DNA of 64,000 bases, from NCBI RefSeq assembly GCF_041080815.1, contig NZ_CP160205.1, positions 496,001-560,000 of the forward strand. The letters are read 5' to 3'. Position numbers and translations under genes: made by a program. Source of the stretch: Mucilaginibacter yixingensis (GTDB lineage Bacteria; Bacteroidota; Bacteroidia; Sphingobacteriales; Sphingobacteriaceae). Within the stretch, counting starts at the first letter, position 1, and the number at the start of each line of letters is the position of its first letter. Below are positions 18,084-26,492 of this stretch, one piece after another. The notes under the pieces were generated by a model. That model worked only from the letters and a program-made list of their open reading frames with translations, was not told where the DNA came from and ran no database searches.

Positions 18084-18965
18084 TTAATCAGGTTGGTCGT
18101 AGCCCAGCAGCAGGCCTTTATACAGTTGTAACTGGCGTTGCAAGGCGGCCTGTTGATTTGGCATAATGTCAGCAATGATTGTGCCGAGTTCGCCGATATA
18201 TTTGATCTGCGCTTTTTTAGCTGCCGCTATGTTAACCAGTGCCTTAATTTGTTCGCTGGCTGTGCCCTGATCGCTGGTCTCCCAGGTTTGGTGGTGGCCG
18301 CGATGATGTTCAAAATGCACCGGGTATTCGTAAGTTTTACCGTCGAAAAGAAAGGTAGCATCATTTAGCAGCAGCCACTTTTCGGCAGCATATTGCAGCG
18401 TGAACCACGCCGATGTTTCGGCGGAACCTTTAGTCAGGTAGACATAGCAGGCGTTCACCTTTTCGCTTTTCGGCGAGGTTTTGTCATGAAGATAAATTTC
18501 GACCGGACTCTTTTCCTTGCGCGCATTGCGGTAGAGTTTGCGGAAACCCGCGATATCGATCTTAACCGGATTGAGGGCCTGCAGGATCTCGCGGTCGTGC
18601 AGGGAAACTTCGACGCGGGCAGTGGCCAGACCATCGATCACCTGAGGTATGGTATCCCGGTTGTAGGCCGCGGTGCGGATCGAATCCTGAACGAGTGCAG
18701 CTTCACCTTCCTGACGGCTGGTACTGATCTTAGCGATGACCATGCCGATCAGTATCAGGAAGCCAATGACGGCTACGATCCAATCGGCGTTATTGTCTTT
18801 GTCCAGAGAAGACGGCGTCTCGGAGGCGATGTTTGGCCCGGATGCCGGGGTTTGCAGGGCCTGCGGGGCATATACTGTTCCGCAATAAGTGCACCGGAGC
18901 GCTCCTGCAGGATCAGCTTGCAAGTCTGCGCCGCAGTTCTGGCAATGGGCGGGTGTGTTGGCCAT
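18084..18965 (-). CDS. Zinc-ribbon membrane protein, second paralogue
   Basis: The 293-residue protein begins with a zinc ribbon (CQNC at about 8, CTYC at about 26), then a proline/serine linker, one membrane helix (about 62-80) and a soluble domain rich in charged strands, ending YKGLLLGYDQ. The layout resembles YdjG-type proteins that accompany SPFH proteins at bacterial membranes (family knowledge). It is six bases from each neighbour, so the three paralogues are co-transcribed. Zinc-ribbon pairs of this kind often mediate contacts between partner proteins rather than catalysis. Confidence 0.75.
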   Translation of the reverse strand: MANTPAHCQNCGADLQADPAGALRCTYCGTVYAPQALQTPASGPNIASETPSSLDKDNNADWIVAVIGFLILIGMVIAKISTSRQEGEAALVQDSIRTAAYNRDTIPQVIDGLATARVEVSLHDREILQALNPVKIDIAGFRKLYRNARKEKSPVEIYLHDKTSPKSEKVNACYVYLTKGSAETSAWFTLQYAAEKWLLLNDATFLFDGKTYEYPVHFEHHRGHHQTWETSDQGTASEQIKALVNIAAAKKAQIKYIGELGTIIADIMPNQQAALQRQLQLYKGLLLGYDQPD

Positions 18966-18971
18966 ACGAGG

Positions 18972-19883
18972 TTAGGTGTTGGTTTTCAGGAAGAGGAAAG
19001 TATTTTGATGACTGGCTGCTTGTTTAGCGATGCGCCCGCGTTGAACACGGAAACGCTGATAATAAGCCTCGGTGATTTTAGGGTAAAATACACTGATCAT
19101 GAGCAACGGAAAAATAACGACGAAGATCAGACCCCGGATAAACCAGAACATTTCGGCAGGTTCGCTAAAGAGCGGATTATTCATCGCATGCGTATCAAAC
19201 GGATGCCCGATAAATGCGCCTAGCGCAGCGCGTAAGACAAGGATACCGAACCACAGGCCAAGGCCAATGAGGGCGTATTTCTTCAACACGTTCAAACGGG
19301 CCGGCGCTGCAATCTGGAGGTTCTGGGGCCTCGTCCCGCTGATCTCACCGGTAACACCGTTCATGAAGATCAAAAAAGAATGACCCTGGTATTCGTAAAG
19401 GGTGAACCAGCCGGGATAGTAAAACAGACCGGTAGCTTGCAGGTTTGTGGGTTGCAGACGGATGCCGCTCGTGTCTGCACGGCTGATCGGGATGATCTGT
19501 TTAAGATCGGTCCTGATGGCAAAAGGTGTGATACTTTCACCATCATAATCACTGTCGCCGCCATAGATGGGTTTGGGAAAGGGACGCTTCTGCTCATCGC
19601 CGGTATAAAAAGGATAATAAACCTGTTCTACCAGGTCGATACTGGCATTGGGCAACGCATCTACAGGCGTTTGATCGCCCGTGGTTAAATATTCGATGAC
19701 TGCCTGACGGAAATCATCGAGCGTTTTTTGAAAAGGGATGCAGCCAGCTTCGAGACCCTGTGCAGTCGCTTGCTGTTGTTGGCCGGCATGCTGGAAAATA
19801 CTGCCACAATAACCACATTGATAAGCATTGGCAGCATAGTCGAAAGACAGCGTCGCACCACAATTAGTACAATTGATTTCCAT
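18972..19883 (-). CDS. Zinc-ribbon membrane protein, first paralogue
   Basis: The 303-residue protein starts MEINCTNCG with a second CGYC pair near residue 23, forming a zinc ribbon, and continues with a soluble middle domain. Two hydrophobic segments (about 204-222 and 243-265) lie in the C-terminal third. The start at 19883 is preferred over one 84 bases upstream because the ribbon begins there and the upstream gene ends at 19885. Unlike its two neighbours it has no helix right after the ribbon, so it is the more distant member of the set. Confidence 0.75.
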   Translation of the reverse strand: MEINCTNCGATLSFDYAANAYQCGYCGSIFQHAGQQQQATAQGLEAGCIPFQKTLDDFRQAVIEYLTTGDQTPVDALPNASIDLVEQVYYPFYTGDEQKRPFPKPIYGGDSDYDGESITPFAIRTDLKQIIPISRADTSGIRLQPTNLQATGLFYYPGWFTLYEYQGHSFLIFMNGVTGEISGTRPQNLQIAAPARLNVLKKYALIGLGLWFGILVLRAALGAFIGHPFDTHAMNNPLFSEPAEMFWFIRGLIFVVIFPLLMISVFYPKITEAYYQRFRVQRGRIAKQAASHQNTFLFLKTNT

Positions 19884-19884
19884 A

Positions 19885-20337
19885 TTAGCTGAGCTGCTGA
19901 TAAGTTTGAATGGCAGTTTGGGCGAGGTCGTGATAATAAACCGGCTGGCCGAGCTCAGAAAGCACATAGGATTCCGGGTAAGCCTGAAGCGATACGCTTT
20001 CTTTGATGGCTGCTGCTACTTGACCAAGCCTGAGGTGACAATTGATCAGGGCATAATGGGCTTTAGCGGCGGTCCGGCCAAATTCTCTCCCGGCATGACC
20101 GTCGTATATGGTGGCTTCGGGATATCGCCTGATCAATTCCTCAAACAAGTTAACTGCAGCCGGAAAGTTATTCAACTGAAACTGGCAAAGACCAGCATTA
20201 TAAAGCGCATCATCGGCCAGTTCATGGTCTGGATAGTCGTCGGCGATCTGTTGAAACACCGCAAAGGCCTCTATGAGTACCTGAGCCTGTAGTAAGGTGA
20301 CGGCTGTGGTAAAAAGTTCGTACGGTAAGGTTTCCAT
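19885..20337 (-). CDS. TPR protein
   Basis: The 150-residue cytoplasmic protein consists of tetratricopeptide-like helical pairs (AFAVFQQIADDYPDHELADD, AVNLFEELIRRYPE). It lacks a signal peptide. TPR proteins serve as scaffolds. Its position between the SPFH gene (six bases upstream) and the zinc-ribbon genes (a one-base gap) makes it a likely adaptor of that membrane complex. Confidence 0.75.
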   Translation of the reverse strand: METLPYELFTTAVTLLQAQVLIEAFAVFQQIADDYPDHELADDALYNAGLCQFQLNNFPAAVNLFEELIRRYPEATIYDGHAGREFGRTAAKAHYALINCHLRLGQVAAAIKESVSLQAYPESYVLSELGQPVYYHDLAQTAIQTYQQLS

Positions 20338-20343
20338 CAGGGT

Positions 20344-21327
20344 TTAGAGCTGACTTAACAATTGTGATTTTTTCTGATCGAACTCTGCCTGGGTAATAAT
20401 CTGGAGATCCAGCAGCCCCTTGAGTTCTTTTAGTTTTTCGACAGAGGATGCCGCCGGAGCCGGTGACTGGACAGCGGAAGCCAAGGTTTGTTGTACGATC
20501 TGTGGCATCATCAGTCCCATGCCGAGTCCGACGCCGCTACCCACCGTCTGCCCGGCTGCTCCGTTAGGATTAGCAGCGGCATCCTGGATAGACATTGCCA
20601 TTTTGTACTTCATAAATTCGTCCAAATTACCTAATGCCGACATGCCGGAACGCTGGTCGATCATTTGCTGAACTTCTTCAGGCACGGAGATAGCAGCGAT
20701 GTTCAGCTCATCCAGAGCCAGGCCGAGGTGCTGAAAGTCGGGAGCTAAGGCGGCTTTGGCGTTTTCACTTATACTGTCATACGCGGCGGGCAATTCCATA
20801 ACGGATTGTGCCTGACGGGCGATCACCCCGGCTAATTTACCGGTGATGAGGGTGCGGAGGTAATCAGCGATAGTGGCATCCTGGTACAGGCCCATCGTGC
20901 CCACCACCTGATTTACAAAAACGTGGGAATCGACGATTTTGATCGCATAATTACCATAGGCTCGCAGGCGGACCATCTTGAGATCTTTATCAGCAAATAG
21001 GATGGGTTCCTGTGTCCCCCATTTGAGGTTCAGAAACAGTTTTTTGTTAACAAAATAAACTTCAGCGCGGAACGGTGAATCCGGTCCATAGGCAAAGCTG
21101 GTCACCCATTTGGTGATCACCGGGAAGTTACGGGTTTCCAGCATATAGCGGCCCGGACCAAAGACGTCTACGACCTCACCGTCGCGGAAGAAAATCGCTT
21201 CCTGACTGTCGCGGACCGTTAATTGTGCACCCCATTTGATTTCAGTGGGCCCGTCGTCAGGTACCCGCTTGACCATAATGGTACCAGTATTGTCTAAAAA
21301 CTCAAGGACTTCGGTTAATTGCGGCAT
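20344..21327 (-). CDS. SPFH/band-7 protein with C-terminal SHOCT domain (YdjI-like)
   Basis: The 327-residue protein has an SPFH domain of the YdjI or 'virion core protein' type (about 20-230; GDEV-type run FRDGEVVDVFGPGRY, AYGNYAIKIVD). A glycine-rich linker follows, and a C-terminal SHOCT helix pair (LKELKGLLDLQIITQAEFDQ). In Bacillus subtilis a related protein forms a membrane complex with zinc-ribbon partners that recruits the PspA stress protein (family knowledge). Here it heads an operon with TPR and zinc-ribbon membrane proteins, so a membrane-stress or membrane-scaffold role is likely. Confidence 0.85.
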   Translation of the reverse strand: MPQLTEVLEFLDNTGTIMVKRVPDDGPTEIKWGAQLTVRDSQEAIFFRDGEVVDVFGPGRYMLETRNFPVITKWVTSFAYGPDSPFRAEVYFVNKKLFLNLKWGTQEPILFADKDLKMVRLRAYGNYAIKIVDSHVFVNQVVGTMGLYQDATIADYLRTLITGKLAGVIARQAQSVMELPAAYDSISENAKAALAPDFQHLGLALDELNIAAISVPEEVQQMIDQRSGMSALGNLDEFMKYKMAMSIQDAAANPNGAAGQTVGSGVGLGMGLMMPQIVQQTLASAVQSPAPAASSVEKLKELKGLLDLQIITQAEFDQKKSQLLSQL

Positions 21328-21470
21328 AAGAATTCGTGATAATGTTTACGATTGCAAGACTAAGATAAAAACTTACCAAAGCAAAAGAAATTTTTGATGA
21401 TAGCAGGCAGATAAAAAAAGGGAGGTGAATTCAGATTTGTTATTTGCTAATAAATTTAGTATTTTTAAAC

Positions 21471-22064
21471 ATGGAATCAAACCAAATCGCCTGGCTCACC
21501 AGTCTGGCCGGATTAGCCGGCGCCTTACTGACACAGCTAATGACTGGACTCTTCAGCTATGTCAATGACCGCCGTAAGCAACAGCTGGACCTGCAAAAGG
21601 ACTACCGGAACAAAAGGACCGAGATTGGCGAGAACTTTTATTTTATGAACGGCGAGCTCATGGCCATGATCAAAAAGAACATTGCCTACTGGCACACGCG
21701 CCTGGATTACCGGAGCGATGCCGCCCTTAACTTTTTACGCCAGGAAATGGACCGCCTCGATGCCTATCAGACAAAACTCCATAACGAAAACTGGAAATAT
21801 AACCTGATCGGCATCTATTTTGATACCCCCTACGACTTTGGCGAAATGCTTGAGGATAATAAGCGGTCACATGAATTATACCTCAAAGTGCTCGATCAGT
21901 CGGATATCATCCGGCGCACCTTGCCCCAGGAACGCGACGATCTCTATCCCGAGTATCAGGCAGCGCTCAAACGGCTATGCGAACATTATCAGCTGATCTA
22001 TGAAAAGATGGGCACTAACATGAAAGCGGTAAAAAGCGCATTGGTCGCCGGATTTGAATTGTGA
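21471..22064 (+). CDS. Small membrane-anchored protein, unknown function
   Basis: The 197-residue protein has an N-terminal hydrophobic segment (SLAGLAGALLTQLMTGLF) and a helical cytoplasmic domain rich in charged and aromatic residues. The ATG at 21471 is preferred over the start at 21444 because it begins just before the membrane segment. It is divergent from the SPFH operon, with a 140-base shared promoter region. No family is recognised. Confidence 0.65.
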   Translation: MESNQIAWLTSLAGLAGALLTQLMTGLFSYVNDRRKQQLDLQKDYRNKRTEIGENFYFMNGELMAMIKKNIAYWHTRLDYRSDAALNFLRQEMDRLDAYQTKLHNENWKYNLIGIYFDTPYDFGEMLEDNKRSHELYLKVLDQSDIIRRTLPQERDDLYPEYQAALKRLCEHYQLIYEKMGTNMKAVKSALVAGFEL

Positions 22065-22086
22065 ACATTTTGGTTGTCAAAATGTT
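22064..22086. repeat. Palindrome at the end of the preceding gene
   Basis: Perfect arms AACATTTTG and CAAAATGTT enclose GTTGT. The left arm begins on the last base of the stop codon of the upstream gene, nine bases before the transposase ATG. It may be a terminator stem or an operator. I found no matching copy beyond the transposase, so it is probably not a terminal inverted repeat. Confidence 0.6.
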
Positions 22087-22094
22087 GCAATTTT

Positions 22095-23639
22095 ATGAAT
22101 CGCCATCAGGTACCGATGTTCAAGCGTAATATCATGCGCCGGCGCTTTATTGAGGGGACTTATAGCACTTACCAGCTGGCGCATGAATTGCGAGTGTCTA
22201 CGATTACGACCTATCGTTATCAAAAGGAGTTTGAGCGGATCAAGGCACATTATCCGGATCAGTTAGATAACATGTACTTCTACATGCCGGAGCAACCCAA
22301 GCCGCATCGGGAAACGCCGTTATACAAAGAGCTGATACCCATGTTGCCCGTGTTGGCTGCGGGCATGCAGGGGAAGGTGCTGAAAGCCATGCCGCTCTGG
22401 GAGGAGTACCGTAAACATTGTCCTCAGGGATACAGTTATTCTCCATTCAAGTTTATCTTTTTTGATTGGTTTGAAGATAGTGTTATTCCTTACCCGGTCC
22501 CTTTGTTGGACAGTATTGCACCCGCCGATCAACCGATACTGCAACATTGGCGCAGGGGAAATGATCACCGGCATTGGCAGATCGCCGTGGTCCTACAGGG
22601 AGCGATAACAGCAACGACGTTAGCTGAACTGATGAGTAAAGCGGAATCTTCCTGGCGTACCGTGACCCAATGGATCCGTGCTTATAAAACCAAAGGCCTG
22701 GCTGGGTTGGAGCCTACTCCCCGTAAACCTAACGTACGTATCCAAGCTACGATCAAGAACCGGAAAGAGAAATTGGTCAAGCTATTGCATGAGTCCCCGC
22801 AAAGCCATGGTCTTAACCGGACGAGCTGGTCAATTGTTGCACTGACCCGTATTTATAATCAATTATATCAGCCTGAAGTTCATGTGATGCAGGTATCGCG
22901 TTGTTTACGGCAATTAGGTTACCGGTATAAACAATCCCGCGATATGCTCACCAGTCCAGATCCGAAGTTCCGGGAGAAGATCAAGAAGATCCAGCGCATA
23001 CTACAGCATCTGAAGCCCAATGAAAAGTTCTTTTCGATCGATGAATACGGTCCGGTCGGGGTAAAGATCAAGGGCGGGCGCACCCTGCGTCATGAAAAGG
23101 AGAGTCCTGTTGCCGTCCCCGAAAAACAAAGAGCCAAGGGCGTTATCATCTGCACCGCCGCACTCGAGCTTTCCACCAATCAGGTGCACCATTTTTACTC
23201 CGAAAAGAAAAACACCTTTGAGATGATCAAGCTGATCGACCTTCTGCTCGCACGGTATGCCGACCAGTCCAGGATCTACCTCTGCTGGGACGCCGTCAGC
23301 TGGCACAATTCGCTCATCCTCAAACAATATATTCAGGACCACAATGCCACCGCGAAACCCGAGATCAGAATAGCACCTTTACCCGCCAGTACCCAGTTCC
23401 TCAATGTGATCGAAGCCGTCTTTGGCGGTCTGGCCAAAGCCGTCATCCATAACAGTGACTATCCAACACTGGAAGCCTGCAAACAAGCCATCGATCTGCA
23501 CTTCAGTATCCGCAACGCCTATTTCCTGGCCAACCCAAAAAGAGCCGGCAAGAAAATATGGGGCCAGGAACATATCAGAGCCAGATTCAGTGAATTGCAG
23601 GATACCCGGAAAAGAAGCGCCATGCACGGCGCCAGGTGA
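22095..23639 (+). mobile_element. IS630-family DDE transposase
   Basis: The 514-residue protein carries N-terminal helix-turn-helix segments (YSTYQLAHELRVSTITTYRY and SWRTVTQWIRAYKTKGLAGL) and a DDE catalytic core. Candidate acidic residues are in FSIDEYGP, LCWDAVSWH and NVIEAVFGGL, matching IS630/Tc1-like transposases. It is longer than usual because of an extra N-terminal domain of about 170 residues. The ATG at 22095 is preferred over the TTG at 22074. No clear terminal inverted repeats or target duplication were seen, so the element borders are unknown. Confidence 0.85.
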
Positions 23640-23682
23640 AATGATCGCCTTGGCTGTAAAAGACTTGTGTTCTGATAGGGGG

Positions 23683-24498
23683 CTAATCGTTCATTCCATC
23701 GTACATCGCTTCCCATAATGCGGTTGGACGCCGGCTGAGTATCTGCTGAATCCGGACCCGCAATTCAGCAGATGTTTCCAGAAGCTGGTTGAGCTTCCTG
23801 CCGATGACCCGCGCACAAACCAGCTGAAGATAATTCATCCGGCCGGTATCGTAAAGATCCATGGTGTCAAAATGGTCCTCATAGATACGAGTGGCATACA
23901 GATCGAAATAGACTTGGATGATATGTTCAATATCCGTGATATCGTGCGTCCGTTGTGGACGGTCATTATTGGAGATGAGTTTCAGCAGCACGATCCCTTC
24001 CAGCGTACATACCTTGATCTTCTGACCCCCGATCTGCAATTCTTCCACAAAAGGATAGATTTCCCGGAACCCCGGCATGTTGATGATGAAGAGCGAAGGT
24101 TCGGTGAAAGTGATCGCACGGTCCGGACCTTCAATTTCCCCAAATGGCAGCAGGTCTAGTTCGATGCCGCCTTTGTAAAATACTTTAATCGCTTCTGTCG
24201 GATGGGGCTCAAAGTTTCCGGTAGCAAAAAGTTTTTGTTTCAGCGCTTCATATTGGCCTGCATCGTTGATGGATATGGCGAGGTCCACATCGTCCGTCTT
24301 CCGCTTAGCAGCGGCTGTGCTGTCAGCAGATAGATGGATGTCCCTGGCAATGGCGCCGACCACATAATAATCGATGCCGAATTCTGAAAAGATGGTATTC
24401 AAATCCTGGATCATATCCGCGATCTCAGGATTCAGTAAAAAATTATTCAAAGTAATCTGCTTTAATACGTTTAGCGGTTTCTCTGTTTCGGCTGTCAA
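23683..24498 (-). CDS. AbiEii-type nucleotidyltransferase toxin
   Basis: The protein (up to 271 residues) has the nucleotidyltransferase signature VVGAIARDI and then KTDDVDLAI, giving the metal-binding Asp pair, with a third acidic residue in IELDLLPFG. Toxins of this kind (AbiEii, MenT-like) modify tRNA or other targets and are neutralised by an AbiEi partner (family knowledge). It overlaps the 3' end of the antitoxin gene. The listed start is a TTG. A TTG at 24450 or the ATG at 24414 is equally possible, and none changes the catalytic domain. Confidence 0.75.
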   Translation of the reverse strand: MTAETEKPLNVLKQITLNNFLLNPEIADMIQDLNTIFSEFGIDYYVVGAIARDIHLSADSTAAAKRKTDDVDLAISINDAGQYEALKQKLFATGNFEPHPTEAIKVFYKGGIELDLLPFGEIEGPDRAITFTEPSLFIINMPGFREIYPFVEELQIGGQKIKVCTLEGIVLLKLISNNDRPQRTHDITDIEHIIQVYFDLYATRIYEDHFDTMDLYDTGRMNYLQLVCARVIGRKLNQLLETSAELRVRIQQILSRRPTALWEAMYDGMND

Positions 24499-25462
24499 AA
24501 TTAGTGCTCAGTTCCGCATAAACAACCAGCGGTGGGGCGCTGTTGGGCCCTCGTTCAGGGTTAGGATCTAGTCTCCAGAAAGGCTTCAATAACTCAACAT
24601 TGCCATCGGGATCAGGCTTTAGCAATAGCTTCCTCATGATTTCCGTTTTAGGTAAGTCGCTGTAAAGTGTGTGTCGTTCAGGATGCAGGAAGCCGGTCAA
24701 AAGATGGCCGCCGTTTTCGCCCCCCCATTGTATGTTATGATCTCCTTTATTTTTCCAGTATTTATTGGCGCTGCTATCAATGAATGAAAATCTTCCTTCC
24801 GTTAATTTGGGGCGCAGATTGGCCATGAAATAATCTGACCAGCGTTGAATAAGCCTTTCCTGCCCCTCCAGTAAATATTTAGGGCCAGTAGTCTGGCCGG
24901 TCTCTTTCAGAAACTGTTCCTGTTTTAATTCATCCAGCAAGCCGCCAATAGTGCCTAAGGCGATCTGCGCGTGATCGGCAATTGCGCGATAGGGCGCATT
25001 CAACAGCCCGGGTTCCGTTATAATGGAGAACAGAAATTTTAATCCTGAACTGCGCCATAGTTTTCCTTGCGCCGGGACCCTGGTCTCGGTGACTTGCTGG
25101 TCATTGATCAATATATACAGCCCTTCGGTATGTATAAAACAGTTTCCTGATGCTTCCAGGTAATTAATGCCGTTTTCCCGGAATTCCAGTTTGAGAGGCT
25201 TGGGTATATAGCGGGCAACGATTAGCAATGGCCTGTCAGTTTTGAACGGTTTGGCTACCGTGAAAACTTTGCTTTGTCGTAGTTCATAGCGGATGTCCGC
25301 TAAGAATTGGGCTTCATATGCTCCGCTCTTTAAATACAGAATACCATCATATCCGGCATCCTGATGTGCAGGATCGCCGGTTGTTTTAAATGCGGTCCCC
25401 ATACCCGTAAGTTTAGCCAGCTTTTGAATGCCCTCGTTAAGTATCTGTAGATCGTTGTTCAT
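24443..25462 (-). CDS. AbiEi-family antitoxin / transcriptional regulator
   Basis: The 339-residue protein matches the longer AbiEi class: an N-terminal region with PLLIVARYIPKPLKLEFREN, a central winged-helix (LNAPYRAIADHAQIALGTIG, about 170-200) and a C-terminal domain. Such proteins repress their own operon and counteract the toxin encoded next to them. The toxin gene overlaps its end, as expected for a type IV pair. Two 19-bp palindromes sit just upstream of its start (25473-25565). Confidence 0.75.
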   Translation of the reverse strand: MNNDLQILNEGIQKLAKLTGMGTAFKTTGDPAHQDAGYDGILYLKSGAYEAQFLADIRYELRQSKVFTVAKPFKTDRPLLIVARYIPKPLKLEFRENGINYLEASGNCFIHTEGLYILINDQQVTETRVPAQGKLWRSSGLKFLFSIITEPGLLNAPYRAIADHAQIALGTIGGLLDELKQEQFLKETGQTTGPKYLLEGQERLIQRWSDYFMANLRPKLTEGRFSFIDSSANKYWKNKGDHNIQWGGENGGHLLTGFLHPERHTLYSDLPKTEIMRKLLLKPDPDGNVELLKPFWRLDPNPERGPNSAPPLVVYAELSTNFDSRNRETAKRIKADYFE

Positions 25463-25472
25463 TTAAATTTTT

Positions 25473-25565
25473 TGTTCGTGTTTCATGAACAGTCAAATTT
25501 AATGAACATGATTAAGTAATGCAAACAAATGTTCAGTTTTATTTAATGTTCATGATTCACGAACA
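25473..25565 (-). promoter_or_regulatory. Palindromic operator of the AbiE-type operon
   Basis: Two 19-bp inverted repeats with consensus TGTTCRTGWTTCAYGAACA lie at 25473-25491 and 25547-25565, with extra half-sites (TGAACA or TGTTC) near 25503, 25529 and 25576. They sit 11 to 103 bases upstream of the antitoxin start. AbiEi proteins bind inverted repeats to autoregulate, so this is the likely operator. Confidence 0.75.
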
Positions 25566-25801
25566 TTGTAATTAAACGAACATTTGTAAGACACTAACTC
25601 AGGAAATGATTAGGTATATGGCGTTATAAATGTCGGGTATTTAAAGGGCTTTACTTGCGTCAGCAACGCACGTCTGTTGCGAAGCAACAGCGGGCGACCG
25701 GAGTTTTTTTGTCTAATATGGTGGGGTAGATCTATCCCGCCAAGCTGTTAGCAAATAGAGGCAGGCTGCTGTAGCCCGCACCCTAAACACTCAATTGAAA
25801 T
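25566..25801. other. Intergenic stretch with a short hairpin, no gene
   Basis: No gene is visible. CTGTTGC-GAA-GCAACAG at 25674-25690 forms a 7-base stem, next to a weaker TGCGT/ACGCA pair. It may be a terminator or a repeat between the toxin-antitoxin operon and the mobile region. Confidence 0.5.
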
Positions 25802-26382
25802 TCAATACCTCATTACCATATTTGGCAAAGCCCGTACAAAGGTCAAAGCCGACTGATTCTTTTTCAGCGCATCGCCATAGAATAGCGAACGAAATTTGAT
25901 CTCATCGTCTTTGAAATTGCGGACATTTTGGAGATAACCCGTTACCGCGTTATACGCCCCGAACAAAGTGCCCCGGGTAGTGTTTTCTAGTTGGCTTTCC
26001 GCCGTTAGGGCGTACTCCATCACGCCATTTACCAGGTTATTGAACTGGCCGGAAAGCTCCTCCTCTTGTCCCAATTGCAATTTGCTCAGCGCCTCCGGGT
26101 TAGGCGCCATGGCCAACTGAACCAGTCGTTTTAATTCCGGGTCGCGCAGCGTAATGCGTGACCAGCGGTTATAGATCGCTTCCAGTTCAACGGCCAGTTG
26201 ATAGACAAACCTAGCATCTCATGCGCGGTCCTTAACTTATCCGCTGCGCTCACCGTGTGCCGGATCTTGATCGCGTTGGTACAGTTCTTTAACGCGGCAT
26301 TCAGCGTATTGCGGCAATAGATCCGCACCGGCGTAAAAGCGATCGTAATGCTGCCCGAACCATCGTGCGAAGTGGTCAGGAA
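25802..26382 (-). pseudogene. DUF932 gene, second exon, frameshifted
   Basis: This is the C-terminal part of a DUF932 (phage/plasmid-type) protein. After intron removal the frame continues as FLTTSHDGSGSITIAFTPVR and on to AHEMLG. Near 26208 it must change frame to continue as FVYQLAVELEAIYNRW, ending MVMRY at 25802. A single missing base at that point explains it. Proteins of this family occur on plasmids and conjugative elements; their function is unknown. Even with accurate splicing the frameshift would truncate the product. Confidence 0.8.
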
Positions 26383-26445
26383 GTAGGCTCGAGACCTGGC
26401 GCCTTGCACTACATTGCTGTAGTAGGTTTCCCTGAATCTGCCCCC

Positions 26446-26479
26446 GAACCGTACGTACCCGTCTCCGAGTATACGGCTC
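26446..26479 (-). ncRNA. Group II intron domain V
   Basis: The 34-base hairpin starts GAGCCGTATAC and ends GTACGTACGGTTC on the minus strand, with the catalytic AGC triad at positions 2-4 and the usual two-base bulge region. It lies 63 bases before the 3' splice site, leaving room for domain VI. Confidence 0.9.
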
Positions 26480-26492
26480 TCCATCAATTCAT

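Noticed and set aside
18393..19223. Plus-strand open frame of 276 codons
   Set aside because: It lies antisense to two zinc-ribbon genes with clear motifs and shows no recognisable domain.
22064..22086. Palindrome as terminal inverted repeat of the IS630-like element
   Set aside because: No matching copy was found downstream of the transposase; it fits a terminator or operator better.
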